DNA of 64,000 nt from an uncultured Clostridium sp. (lineage in GTDB: Bacteria > Bacillota > Clostridia > Lachnospirales > Lachnospiraceae). The DNA is taken from the NCBI GenBank assembly GCA_945915475.1, contig CAMEFI010000002.1:1-64000 (forward strand), in the 5' to 3' direction. Of this stretch, positions 44,893 through 53,988 are shown piece by piece (the first letter of the stretch is position 1; every line of letters begins with the position of its first letter). The notes beneath the pieces were generated by a model. That model was not told the DNA's origin. It searched no databases and worked only from the letters and a program-made list of their open reading frames with translations. A program made the translations under genes and the position numbers.

Positions 44893-45456
44893 CTAGGATT
44901 CATGATGTATTGTTAACACTGCTATGCTCACCATTGAACAAGTTAGTATACCGGCTACGCTAGCGTAATGGAAAGAGAATAATAGTGTTATAATTGTAAT
45001 AATAATTGAGATGAGAAATCCTTTTTTTTGGTTTTCTTTCCTCTGAATAATGGATAATGGTTTATCGGGATGCTCAACGGGTGTATATCGATAAATCAGT
45101 AAATAATAGATTATTTGAAGAACACCAATAATCACATAAAAGAGGGGAAGATATGCGAGAATATTCCCAACAAAAATAGAAAATAACCATGTGGATAGTG
45201 TTGTTATGGTACAGCGTAATCTAGTAGATGCATGATATCCACCGGTATATCTTCGAATGGTAAGAAATGTTGTAATATAAAGACAAGTTCCGAAAAATTG
45301 GTGAAACAGAATTCCTAATGTTAAGAGAAGAATTGTTTGTTCTATACTATACAGAAAAGTGTCGTAACCATATTGATAGATTTCCCATTCTTCCTCTGGA
45401 ATTGCATTTTTCTGCACCAAAAAATCAGCTATCTTACAAGAAAGTAAATGACTCAA
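44893..45456 (-). CDS. agrB: AgrB-type peptide-processing membrane protease
   Basis: A 187-aa integral membrane cysteine protease that cleaves and cyclises AgrD. The conserved block 'TIRRYTGGYHASTRLRCTI' carries catalytic His75 and Cys82. Several transmembrane helices lie at about 38-58, 60-75, 85-110, 113-130 and 148-187. The ATG follows GGGGGG. A likely promoter and direct-repeat operator lie in the 82-base gap between agrC and agrB, so agrBD may be driven separately from agrAC. Confidence 0.93.
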   Translation of the reverse strand: MSHLLSCKIADFLVQKNAIPEEEWEIYQYGYDTFLYSIEQTILLLTLGILFHQFFGTCLYITTFLTIRRYTGGYHASTRLRCTITTLSTWLFSIFVGNILAYLPLFYVIIGVLQIIYYLLIYRYTPVEHPDKPLSIIQRKENQKKGFLISIIITIITLLFSFHYASVAGILTCSMVSIAVLTIHHES

Positions 45457-45485
45457 TTTGATGTTCCCCCCTCTTTTTTTCTGTC

Positions 45486-45547
45486 ATGATAACTGATTTT
45501 ATGAAATTTACAATATGGTTGGCACACTTCGTATGATTTTAGGCACA
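45486..45547 (-). promoter_or_regulatory. Candidate agrBD promoter and LytTR operator
   Basis: On the minus strand two TGTGCC repeats (45542-45547 and 45521-45526) start 21 bases apart, the two-turn spacing used by LytTR regulators such as AgrA. They are followed by TTGTAA (45508-45513), a 16-base spacer and TATCAT (45486-45491). The first repeat overlaps the last codons of agrC. Confidence 0.45.
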
Positions 45548-46849
45548 ATTTGTAGAATCCGGTAAAATTATGTTGGTAATGAAATATGAATTTTGCTCAT
45601 ATTGTTGATAGAATCCATCTAAGGAATGTACAATCTTGCGTACGCTTTTAATACCTATTCCATGATGTTTTTTATCCTGTTTACTTGTTATAAGAGAAGG
45701 ATTTGTTTCTAATACAGATTCATGGATATAATTTTGGACAATAATGTGGTACATTCCTTTGTCATGAGATAGATAAATAGCGATTTGTCTATGAGATTGC
45801 AAACACTCTGCAGCTATAGCGTTATCAAGTAAATTTGATATTATTATACTGATATTCATCTGCATAGATTCTTCAATTTCTCCACAGATAGTTACTTTAT
45901 AAGAGATATCTTTTTTGTGACATTGTTCAGCTTTGTTATTGAGGACAGTGTTTAAGATTGTACTACTGGTGTAGACAAAAGCAGGATGTTGTAAATGGTT
46001 ATGGGTAATCTCTGATATGTAGGATTGAGTTTCCTGTATATTACCATTATCTAAAAGTCCTTGTATAATGGAAAAATGTCTGGTCAGATCATGTTGAAGA
46101 ATACGATTGTTTTCGTATATTTCATTGATTTTTCTTAGCATGTATTCTTCTTCCTGCAGGCGAGAGAGCAGACGAGTGTTTTCAAGTTCATACTTATATT
46201 GTTGGTTTAACTGGTAGATGCAGATACAGACAGCGATACAGATTGCCAAGATACCAAAAGTTATGATTAATAGCTGGGATTCCTGTGTGGTTGTCAGATT
46301 CCCTTGTTTTGTAATATTAATAAGAATAGAACAGATTAATAGTATTCCTGTAAAGAGAATCATGGCAATGACATGTTTTTTTAATTCGATGGATTTTTTT
46401 CGAATAAAAACAGAAGTTGTTAAGAGGAAAACAACAAATATTGTTTTATGAAACAGTAGTACAAGAACACGGATAATACCCGGTGTACATAGCTGTTCGA
46501 TACTTAGATGGGAAATATTTACAAGTATATACATTACAAACATATTTGTGAAAACAAGAAGTAAATTGAATATAATATTTGCAAGAAATTTCCATCCAAT
46601 GGAATTATTTAAAAATAATAATTCAAAGATGAGACAGATTGAAAATATAATACAATGTTGCATAGTAGAGTTAGTAGTAGTATCCTGTAAATAACCAAGA
46701 ATAGTGACGGTTAGTATAATAATACCAAGAAATACTTTTTTGTTAGATATTCGTGAATTTTTTCCAAGAGTACAGGTTAAAAATATGATAGCGCATGCAG
46801 CATCAAAATAATTGGCAATATATTCAGCAATATTATAAATAAATTCCAT
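45539..46849 (-). CDS. agrC: AgrC-type sensor histidine kinase
   Basis: A 436-aa kinase. I start at 46849 (MEFIYNIAEYIANYFDAACAIIF) because GAGAGG lies 7 bases upstream; this start overlaps the agrA 3' end by 17 bases. Residues 1-220 contain about six or seven transmembrane helices, the peptide-sensing domain. The dimerisation helix carries the phospho-acceptor in 'RILQHDLTRHFSIIQGLL', typical of the HPK10/AgrC group. The ATPase domain has N box 'IIISNLLDNAIAAECL' and G box 'KHHGIGIKSVRKIV'. Confidence 0.92.
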   Translation of the reverse strand: MEFIYNIAEYIANYFDAACAIIFLTCTLGKNSRISNKKVFLGIIILTVTILGYLQDTTTNSTMQHCIIFSICLIFELLFLNNSIGWKFLANIIFNLLLVFTNMFVMYILVNISHLSIEQLCTPGIIRVLVLLFHKTIFVVFLLTTSVFIRKKSIELKKHVIAMILFTGILLICSILINITKQGNLTTTQESQLLIITFGILAICIAVCICIYQLNQQYKYELENTRLLSRLQEEEYMLRKINEIYENNRILQHDLTRHFSIIQGLLDNGNIQETQSYISEITHNHLQHPAFVYTSSTILNTVLNNKAEQCHKKDISYKVTICGEIEESMQMNISIIISNLLDNAIAAECLQSHRQIAIYLSHDKGMYHIIVQNYIHESVLETNPSLITSKQDKKHHGIGIKSVRKIVHSLDGFYQQYEQNSYFITNIILPDSTNCA

Positions 46850-47555
46850 GGATAAACCTCTCAGACTGTCTAGTGTATTGTAATTTAATCTCATCGATAC
46901 GATCACGACTTACCGGAAGGAATTTTTTGTTATCTAAGATAACCCCTTTCGAAGAAATCTGGTATATGTACCGTACATTTACTAAGTAACTGACATGAAT
47001 ACGGATAAAACCATAATCCGCTAATTTCTTATCATAATCTGATAATTTTCCCCGAATATGGTAATTTTCTTGTATTGTATATATATCAAGATAGTGACGA
47101 TTGCTCTCTATAAAGATAATATTAAGAATTGGACATTTTGAGGTAGAAGAGCCGTTTTTTAATTCTAATAGTATCATTTCATTGGCAAGTTTTGTTAGAA
47201 GTGCATTCATTGCCTCTAAAAGCTCTTCCTGTAAAAAGGTTTTGCGGATAAATCGAAAAGGACTGCTCTTTATTGCTTCAAATACCAAATTGTCATAATT
47301 GGTTACAAAAAGAATAGGAAGCATAGGATATTGTCTGCCTAATGTATTGGCAATGGTAATGCCGTCTTGATTTGGCATATCAATGTCTAATAAAACAGCA
47401 TCAATTGTTGTCTGATTTATGGTCTCAAGAAGGGATTGCTGATTGTCAAATTCTAATATGTCAAATTCAGTATGTAAATTAAAAGCAATGGTTTTTAATG
47501 TGTCAGCAACTAGTTTTCGGTCTTGTGGCTGGTCATCACAAATTGCAATGTGCAT
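46833..47555 (-). CDS. agrA: AgrA-type LytTR response regulator
   Basis: A 240-aa regulator. The receiver domain (1-120) has acidic pocket 'ICDDQ' and phosphorylation site Asp57 in 'VLLDIDMPNQDG'. The LytTR DNA-binding domain (about 135-235) shows 'IIFIESNRHYLDIYTIQENYHIRGKLSDYDKKL' and 'FIRIHVSYLVNVRYI'. AAAAGGAG precedes the ATG. It heads the agrA-agrC-agrB-agrD order; in staphylococci the order is BDCA. Confidence 0.93.
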   Translation of the reverse strand: MHIAICDDQPQDRKLVADTLKTIAFNLHTEFDILEFDNQQSLLETINQTTIDAVLLDIDMPNQDGITIANTLGRQYPMLPILFVTNYDNLVFEAIKSSPFRFIRKTFLQEELLEAMNALLTKLANEMILLELKNGSSTSKCPILNIIFIESNRHYLDIYTIQENYHIRGKLSDYDKKLADYGFIRIHVSYLVNVRYIYQISSKGVILDNKKFLPVSRDRIDEIKLQYTRQSERFIHGIYL

Positions 47556-47619
47556 AAAGTGTCTCCTTTTAAAGTATTGAATTAATAGTGCAGATGGTAT
47601 GTATTTATATTTATAACTA

Positions 47620-47647
47620 ATTATAACGTAATATAGAAGAAATTCAA
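47620..47647 (-). promoter_or_regulatory. Candidate agrA promoter
   Basis: Minus strand TTGAAT (47642-47647), a 16-base spacer and consensus TATAAT (47620-47625), about 65 bases before agrA. Confidence 0.5.
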
Positions 47648-47681
47648 GGAAGAAAGAGATATATTTCCTACGTGGCCTTTG

Positions 47682-47710
47682 TTGTATTTCTTATTAAAAT
47701 ATGCTACAAT
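47682..47710 (+). promoter_or_regulatory. hisA promoter
   Basis: TTGTAT (47682-47687), a 17-base spacer and TACAAT (47705-47710), 40 bases before the hisA start and divergent from the agrA promoter. Confidence 0.65.
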
Positions 47711-47750
47711 TACAATTAATTATCGTTAATTGAAAGAGTAGGAGTAGATC

Positions 47751-48530
47751 ATGCATTTCCGACCATGTATTGACATTCATAACGGACAGGTAAAACAGAT
47801 TGTCGGGGGTTCCCTGCTAGATGCCGGCAATCAGGCAAAGGAGAATTTTGTATCCAAGCAGAATGCGGCATTTTATGCGAAGCTGTATCGGGATAGTGGA
47901 ATCCGGGGTGGTCATATCATACTGCTGAATAAGGCTGGAACAGAGTATTATGATGCGGATGTAAGGCAGGCCAAGCTGGCACTTTCCGAGTATCCGGGGG
48001 GATTACAGATTGGTGGAGGAATCACCGCAGAGAATGCGGAAGCCTTTCTTCGTATGGGAGCAAGTCATGTGATCGTAACCTCCTATGTATTTCAGGACGG
48101 TATGGTAGATTACAAGCGGTTGCAGGCTTTGTATGAGACAGTGGGAAAAGAACATTTAGTCCTGGATCTAAGCTGCCGCAAACGGGATGGTGCGTACTAT
48201 ATTGTGACAGACCGCTGGCAGAAGTTTACAGATGAACAGGTATGCAAAGAGACAATAGAGAGATTACAGGAATATGCAGATGAATTCCTAATTCACGCAG
48301 TGGATGTGGAAGGTAAGGCAAACGGCGTTGAAAAAGAATTGGTTGCTATGCTTTCAGAGGAAGCGGATATTCCGATTACATATGCAGGTGGAGTTGGTTC
48401 CTACGAAGATATTGAAACAATACGCACATTAGGAAAAGGAAGACTGAATGTGACGATTGGAAGTGCCCTGGATCTGTTTGGGGGAATTCTTGATTATGAC
48501 AAAGTGCTTTCTATGATGGACAAAAGATAG
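47751..48530 (+). CDS. hisA: Eukaryote-type HisA (ProFAR isomerase)
   Basis: A 259-aa TIM-barrel isomerase of histidine synthesis, converting ProFAR to PRFAR. The sequence 'MHFRPCIDIHNGQVKQIVGGSL', 'GIRGGHIILLNKAGTEYYDADVRQAKLALSEYPGGLQIGGGITAENAEAFLRMGASHVIVTSYVF' and 'TYAGGVGSYEDIETIRTLGKGRLNVTIGSALDLFGG' fits the eukaryotic HIS6-like branch that also occurs in some Clostridia. Catalytic acids would be Asp8 (in CIDIH) and Asp144-like in 'DLSCRKRDG'. No other his genes lie nearby, so it is a stand-alone gene with its own promoter. Confidence 0.88.
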   Translation: MHFRPCIDIHNGQVKQIVGGSLLDAGNQAKENFVSKQNAAFYAKLYRDSGIRGGHIILLNKAGTEYYDADVRQAKLALSEYPGGLQIGGGITAENAEAFLRMGASHVIVTSYVFQDGMVDYKRLQALYETVGKEHLVLDLSCRKRDGAYYIVTDRWQKFTDEQVCKETIERLQEYADEFLIHAVDVEGKANGVEKELVAMLSEEADIPITYAGGVGSYEDIETIRTLGKGRLNVTIGSALDLFGGILDYDKVLSMMDKR

Positions 48531-48599
48531 ATGCATGGAAGTTAGCTTGAAAAGTTTTTACATGCGAAGATAGAAAGTATGATAGGATTGGAATGGAAC

Positions 48600-51269
48600 A
48601 TGAAAACAAAGATTTGGAATTTTGTGAAAGACAAGTATGTGTACGTGGTAACGTTTACCATTGCACTTTGTATGATGCTTGGAGCATGGATTATTGGAGA
48701 GATTGGACCATTTGGCGGCAAATCCCTTGTAGTGGTTGATGGGGTACATCAGTATCTGCCTTTTTTTTCAGATTATCAGGAGAAGCTGAAAAGTCTTGAC
48801 AGTATGCAGTATACAATGGATGTAGGACTTGGTAATAATTTCATTTCCTTATGGTCTTATTATCTGTCGAGCCCATTTAATCTGATTATTCTGTTATGTG
48901 CAAAGTCGCATTTGCCGATGGCTCTTAACCTTATCATATCCGTTAAGATTATTATGGCAGCCCTTTGTTTTGCATATTTTTTGATGCATGCAGGAAAGAA
49001 GCCTGTGAAGAGTCCGGGGATTATCGCATTTTCCCTGTTCTATGCATTTAGCAGTTATGTGGTAGGTTATTATTGGAATCTGATGTGGTTAGACTGTATC
49101 TTCATTTTTCCGATTATCATTCTTGGAATGGAGAAGATGTATACCAAAAAGGACAGTCGCATGTATATGTTAGCACTGTTATACAGTTTTGTGTGTAATT
49201 ACTATATCAGTTTTATGATCTGCTTCTTTTTGATATTGTGGTTCTTTACGCTGCATTTCCGCAGTGTAAAGGATTTCTTTGTGAAAGGAATCCGCTTTGC
49301 CATTGCCTCGATTACCGCAGCGTTGATAGCTGCAGTGGTGTTGATACCTGCTTACATGGGAATTATGACAACAGCTTCTGCTGATTTTGCATTGCCGGAG
49401 TGGAATTTCTATGGTTCCTTTGCGGACACCCTTCGGTCACATCTGTTTTGTTCGGAGGTTATGACGAATCAGGTGGGAGATGCCGGAACGAATATGTATT
49501 GTGGTATCTTTACCATATTGTTAGCATTTATGTTTTTCTGTATGAGAAAGATATCTTTACAGAAGAAAGTCAAGTATGGCATTTTGCTATTCTTTTTGAT
49601 TGTGAGTTGTAATAATGAACTGCTTAACTATATCTGGCATGGTTTCCATAATCAGTATGGTATACCGAACCGGTTTGTGTTCTTATATATATTTGTATTA
49701 CTGCTTATGGCTTATGAGGTTTATTTAAAGAGAAACCAGATTCGTTTATATATGGTAGTAGCCGGATATCTGTTAAGTATGTTGTTTGTGATATTCTGTT
49801 ATTATAACGCTGAGGTACTGTATGAGGATCGTACCTATATTTTAACAGCGGTGTTACTTACGGTATATCTGGTATTGTTTACATTATATGTAAAGATTCC
49901 GGCAAGGCGGGAGGTGTTCCAATATCTGCTTGTGTTTGTTGCAATCGTCGAGATGGCGGTTAACGGTCTTTTTGGATTCTCACAGGTAGGAAGCTCGGAG
50001 CCGGATTATTACTATGGAGATACGGATACCTTTGAGACATTGAAAAGCCGGGTGGAGGAAAAGGAAGAGGGATTATACCGTTCTGATATTTTAGAGCCGC
50101 TCCTTGTGGACGAGGCAACCTGGTATAATCTGAAAAGTGTTGGTATTTTTGGTTCCACGGTTCGTGGAGAACTTGTAGATATTATGGGTAAGTTGGGATT
50201 CTATACAGGAGCCAATGAATACCTGTATTATGGAGCAACACCGGTAACGAATGCATTGTTTGGTGTGAAATATGTCTATACCAGAGATGGAGATTTTGTA
50301 AATCTGGATATGGACTATTATGATAAAGAAGGGAATATCTCCGTTTATAAGAATGAGGATGCACTGCCCTTTGGATATATGGTGAAAGAGGATATTCTTG
50401 ATTTTGATACTGCAGATAATGGACCATTTACCGTGCAGAATGAACTTTGTGGTGCATTAACCGGCGTGGAGCCTGTGTTTGTATCCATCTATGATGATAT
50501 GCAGCTACAGACCTATGGAACCAATGTAAATGTGGAACTTTCGGATGGATATAATGCAAATTACAGTAATGGAAGTGCCAGTGCACGTGCGGATATGATC
50601 TATACCATTCCAAGAGATATGGATCTGTATGTGAATTGCCGGGGCAGTAATGTGCATAAGATTGCATTGCTGATTGATGGCAATGAAGTGGCATTTGACC
50701 GGTACCAGGGACAGATCTTCCGGGTAGGGAATGTGAAGGCAGGACAGACGGTAGATATCCAGTTTGTATTAAATGATGGAGAGGATATGAGCGGTACACT
50801 CTACTGCTATCCAATGGAATTTCTTAAGGATCAGTACCAACAGTTCCATGACGAGATTTCAAAGGAGACTCTTCAGGTAACCGATTACAAAGATACAAAG
50901 ATTCGGGGTAAGATCCGGGTGGAGCAGGATGGAATCTTTATGACATCCATTCCCTATGATGAAGGGTGGACAATATATGCCAATGGAGAGAAAGTAGACA
51001 GTGTGATGCTGTTAGATGGATTTTTAGGAGCGTTTCTTCCGGCAGGTGATTATGACATTAAGATGGTATATCGTTGTCCGGGACTGTTTCGGGGATTCCT
51101 TGCTACCCTCCTGGGCATTATGGCATTTTATGCAATATATAGATTAGAAAAGCAAATGAGAACAAGAAGATATACCAGAAAGGAGATTATAGAGAATGAA
51201 GAAGAAACCAGTACGGAAAGCCGTGATTCCGGCAGCGGGTCTTGGAACGAGATTCCTTCCGGCAACTAA
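48600..51269 (+). CDS. YfhO-family polytopic membrane protein
   Basis: An 889-aa protein with about 13 transmembrane helices in its first 450 residues, a large extracytoplasmic domain (about 460-840) and one final helix near 'FRGFLATLLGIMAFYAIY'. Family marks are 'VVVDGVHQYLPFFSDYQEKL', 'GLGNNFISLWSYYLSSPFNLI' and 'WNLMWLDCIFIFPIIILGMEKM'. YfhO proteins are GT-C-like and linked to lipoteichoic acid or other envelope glycosylation. The start is uncertain: ATG at 48600 or 48579, both with weak sites. Its last 24 codons overlap galU in another frame. Confidence 0.85.
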   Translation: MKTKIWNFVKDKYVYVVTFTIALCMMLGAWIIGEIGPFGGKSLVVVDGVHQYLPFFSDYQEKLKSLDSMQYTMDVGLGNNFISLWSYYLSSPFNLIILLCAKSHLPMALNLIISVKIIMAALCFAYFLMHAGKKPVKSPGIIAFSLFYAFSSYVVGYYWNLMWLDCIFIFPIIILGMEKMYTKKDSRMYMLALLYSFVCNYYISFMICFFLILWFFTLHFRSVKDFFVKGIRFAIASITAALIAAVVLIPAYMGIMTTASADFALPEWNFYGSFADTLRSHLFCSEVMTNQVGDAGTNMYCGIFTILLAFMFFCMRKISLQKKVKYGILLFFLIVSCNNELLNYIWHGFHNQYGIPNRFVFLYIFVLLLMAYEVYLKRNQIRLYMVVAGYLLSMLFVIFCYYNAEVLYEDRTYILTAVLLTVYLVLFTLYVKIPARREVFQYLLVFVAIVEMAVNGLFGFSQVGSSEPDYYYGDTDTFETLKSRVEEKEEGLYRSDILEPLLVDEATWYNLKSVGIFGSTVRGELVDIMGKLGFYTGANEYLYYGATPVTNALFGVKYVYTRDGDFVNLDMDYYDKEGNISVYKNEDALPFGYMVKEDILDFDTADNGPFTVQNELCGALTGVEPVFVSIYDDMQLQTYGTNVNVELSDGYNANYSNGSASARADMIYTIPRDMDLYVNCRGSNVHKIALLIDGNEVAFDRYQGQIFRVGNVKAGQTVDIQFVLNDGEDMSGTLYCYPMEFLKDQYQQFHDEISKETLQVTDYKDTKIRGKIRVEQDGIFMTSIPYDEGWTIYANGEKVDSVMLLDGFLGAFLPAGDYDIKMVYRCPGLFRGFLATLLGIMAFYAIYRLEKQMRTRRYTRKEIIENEEETSTESRDSGSGSWNEIPSGN

Positions 51270-52089
51270 GGCGATACCAAAGGAGATGTTACCCATCGTG
51301 GATGTTCCCACGATACAGTATATTGTGAAGGAAGCAGTGAATAGTGGAATTGAGGAGATACTAATCATTACGAATTCCAATAAGCATTGTATGGAGAATC
51401 ATTTTGACCGTTCCTATGAGTTAGAAAGTCGTTTGTTAGAGTCCAACAAAAAGGCAGAGCATGACATGATATGTGATATTGCGAATATGGCAAACATTTA
51501 TTATGTAAGACAGCAGCAGCCGAAGGGACTTGGACACGCAATTCTATGTGCAAAATCTTTTATTGGGGATGAGCCGTTTGCGGTATTGTTAGGAGATGAT
51601 GTAGTAGAAAATCATGATGGGAAACCAGCTCTTAGGCAGCTGATTGAGGCATATAATGAAGTACAGGCATCCATTGTGGGGGTACAGACCGTACCGGATG
51701 AGGATGTAGGTAAGTACGGAATTGTAGAACCATCAAAAAGTATTGGGCCGGTAGGTAAACGGGTGAAGTTAAGTTCTATGGTAGAGAAACCGAAAGCAGG
51801 GGAGGCACCAAGCAATCTGGCAGTGTTGGGACGATATGTCCTCACACCGGAGATTTTCGATTACTTAGAGACACAGACACCGGGTGCCGGTGGAGAGATT
51901 CAATTAACAGATGCTATTAAGAATCTGATGATCAGTCAGTCCGTGTATGCATATGATTTTGAGGGTATACGCTATGATGTTGGAGATAAGTTTGGATTCA
52001 TTAAAGCAACTGTTGAATATGCATTAGAACGAGAAGAGTTAAGAGACAAATTACAGGCGTATTTAAAAGAGCTTGTGACAACATTTTAA
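51196..52089 (+). CDS. galU: UTP-glucose-1-phosphate uridylyltransferase
   Basis: A 297-aa enzyme making UDP-glucose. The nucleotide-binding motif 'RKAVIPAAGLGTRFLPATKAIPKEMLPIVDVPTIQYIV' is complete. Further blocks are 'QQQPKGLGHAILCAKSFIGDEPFAVLLGDDVV', 'SSMVEKPKAGEAPSNLAVLGRYVLTPEIFDYL' and 'GGEIQLTDAI'. A GGAG site lies 9 bases upstream of the ATG, inside the coding end of the YfhO gene. Co-expression with a YfhO-like protein suggests that UDP-glucose feeds an envelope glycosylation. Confidence 0.96.
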   Translation: MKKKPVRKAVIPAAGLGTRFLPATKAIPKEMLPIVDVPTIQYIVKEAVNSGIEEILIITNSNKHCMENHFDRSYELESRLLESNKKAEHDMICDIANMANIYYVRQQQPKGLGHAILCAKSFIGDEPFAVLLGDDVVENHDGKPALRQLIEAYNEVQASIVGVQTVPDEDVGKYGIVEPSKSIGPVGKRVKLSSMVEKPKAGEAPSNLAVLGRYVLTPEIFDYLETQTPGAGGEIQLTDAIKNLMISQSVYAYDFEGIRYDVGDKFGFIKATVEYALEREELRDKLQAYLKELVTTF

Positions 52090-52108
52090 GAAACGGGGGT
52101 AATGTATA

Positions 52109-53911
52109 ATGGAGAAGAACAAAGGGTTATCAAGGTTAAAAGCAGTGTACTTCCTATTGGTGGGAATTCTGATTCTTGCAGTGGTGGCAGGAACGTCGGT
52201 GATTCTTAAGAAAATGGGTGCATCGGATGCGCGAAATGTGGTGGTTATATTAGCGATTATTGTGATAGTGCTGACACTGGGAATTTCGGCCGTTATGCTT
52301 AAGTTTATGCAGGATGAAGAAAAGGAATCTGCGGTAAAAAGTGATAAGTATAAGAAATTGTTTCTGAATCTGCCGGTTGGTTTTGCACAGGCACAGATTC
52401 TTCGGGATCCCCAATCCGGAAGGAATATGGGATATCGGATCAGTGATGCAAATGAGACATTTGGACGTTTGTTTGACCTGGATATTTCCGATTATTATGA
52501 TAAGGTGATTTCGGAAAGCCGTGTGGAAGTTTTACAGGATATCAATGCCTGGTTTGAGGCATATAACAATTCCGGTACCAAACAGGGTGAATTGTTAGCT
52601 GTAGAGATTACAATGGAACGTCTGAATAAGGTCTTCAACATTGTAATGTACAAATCCGAAGCAGATTATATCAATATGGTGGTTATTGATATTACAGAAC
52701 AGAAAGAGACAGAGAACAAATTATCAAAAGCAATCAAGGATGCGAATGCTGCATATAAGACACAGTCAGAATTCCTTGCCAATATGTCACACGAGATCCG
52801 GACACCAATTAACGGAATTCTTGGTATGTTGCAGCTTACCTTAATGGCAGATGATCTGCAGGCAGATTACCGGGATAATTTGACTACAGCTAAGAATTGT
52901 GCAGATACGTTGCTTCGTCTGATTAATGATATCTTAGATATTTCTAAGTTAGAGGCAGGAAAATATAATCTTCGGGAAGAAAACTTTGAAATTAAGGCAA
53001 TTATCGAAGAGACAGTCGCTGCACAGATTCCTATTGCCAATGGCAAAGGCCTTACATTGGATTGTACATTTGGAAGCAATATTCCGAAGCTTGTTCGAGG
53101 TGACGGACAACGAATTCAGCAGGTGCTTAACTGTATGTTATCAAATGCCATTAAGTTTACCAATGAGGGCGGTGTTCGTGTAAAGGTTGCCTGCTTAGAT
53201 GATTCCATGGATAAAGTGAAGCTGCGGATCGCAGTAGCGGATTCCGGAATCGGTATTTCCGATGAGGATAAGAACAAGCTGTTTATTCGGTTTTCCCAGG
53301 TGGATTCTTCAGATACCCGTAAATATGGTGGTTCCGGTTTGGGTCTTGTTATTACGAAGCAGATTGTGGAATTAATGGGTGGTAATATTACGGTACAGAG
53401 TAAGGAAGGTCTTGGTTCTACATTTATTGTAGAGGTGCCATTAAAACTCATTAAACCAGCCGATATGGATGCGGAAGAAAGCGCAGCCACACAGGAAGAG
53501 GAACCGGCAGTATTCTCCCTTGCCGGGCATTCCAGAGCAAGAATCCTGGTTGCAGAGGATGAACCGGTGAACCAGCAGGTAATTGGTAAATTACTTGGTA
53601 TGGCAGGTTATTCTTATGATATTGCAGAAAATGGAGAGAAAGCCGTTGAATTATTCAAGCAAAAGGAATATCAGGCAGCGTTATTTGATGTACAGATGCC
53701 GGTAATGGATGGTCTTGCAGCCACACAGGAGATTCGCGCCATTGAATTACGGGAGAACCGCAAACGTCTTCCAATTATTGCGGTTACTGCAAGAGCTATG
53801 TTCGGTGACAAGGAACGTATCTTAGAAGCGAAGCTTGATGACTATATTGCTAAGCCATATAACTTAAATGATGTGGTAGAAACCTTAAATAAATACGTGG
53901 ATAAAGACTGA
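52109..53911 (+). CDS. Hybrid sensor histidine kinase/response regulator
   Basis: A 600-aa protein. Two transmembrane helices lie at about 10-33 and 43-66 with almost no external loop, so it likely senses within or near the membrane. A PAS-like region (80-200) ends with 'VVIDITEQKE'. The HisKA domain has 'FLANMSHEIRTPINGILGM' with His228. The HATPase has 'NAIKFTNEG', 'VADSGIGISDEDK' and 'GGSGLGLVITKQIVELMGG'. The C-terminal receiver (about 485-600) has 'VAEDEPVNQQV' and phosphorylation site in 'ALFDVQMPVMDG'. No separate output regulator is adjacent. A terminator follows. Confidence 0.93.
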   Translation: MEKNKGLSRLKAVYFLLVGILILAVVAGTSVILKKMGASDARNVVVILAIIVIVLTLGISAVMLKFMQDEEKESAVKSDKYKKLFLNLPVGFAQAQILRDPQSGRNMGYRISDANETFGRLFDLDISDYYDKVISESRVEVLQDINAWFEAYNNSGTKQGELLAVEITMERLNKVFNIVMYKSEADYINMVVIDITEQKETENKLSKAIKDANAAYKTQSEFLANMSHEIRTPINGILGMLQLTLMADDLQADYRDNLTTAKNCADTLLRLINDILDISKLEAGKYNLREENFEIKAIIEETVAAQIPIANGKGLTLDCTFGSNIPKLVRGDGQRIQQVLNCMLSNAIKFTNEGGVRVKVACLDDSMDKVKLRIAVADSGIGISDEDKNKLFIRFSQVDSSDTRKYGGSGLGLVITKQIVELMGGNITVQSKEGLGSTFIVEVPLKLIKPADMDAEESAATQEEEPAVFSLAGHSRARILVAEDEPVNQQVIGKLLGMAGYSYDIAENGEKAVELFKQKEYQAALFDVQMPVMDGLAATQEIRAIELRENRKRLPIIAVTARAMFGDKERILEAKLDDYIAKPYNLNDVVETLNKYVDKD

Positions 53912-53940
53912 TTTTGAAAAGTCATTTTGCGCCACAATGA

Positions 53941-53984
53941 GACTGTTACACTAAGTTTTCTTAGTGTAGCAGTCTTTTTTCTTT
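53941..53984 (+). terminator. Terminator after the hybrid kinase gene
   Basis: GACTGTTACACTAAG pairs with CTTAGTGTAGCAGTC around TTTT, followed by TTTTTTCTTT. One mismatch in 15 pairs. Confidence 0.9.
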
Positions 53985-53988
53985 ATAG

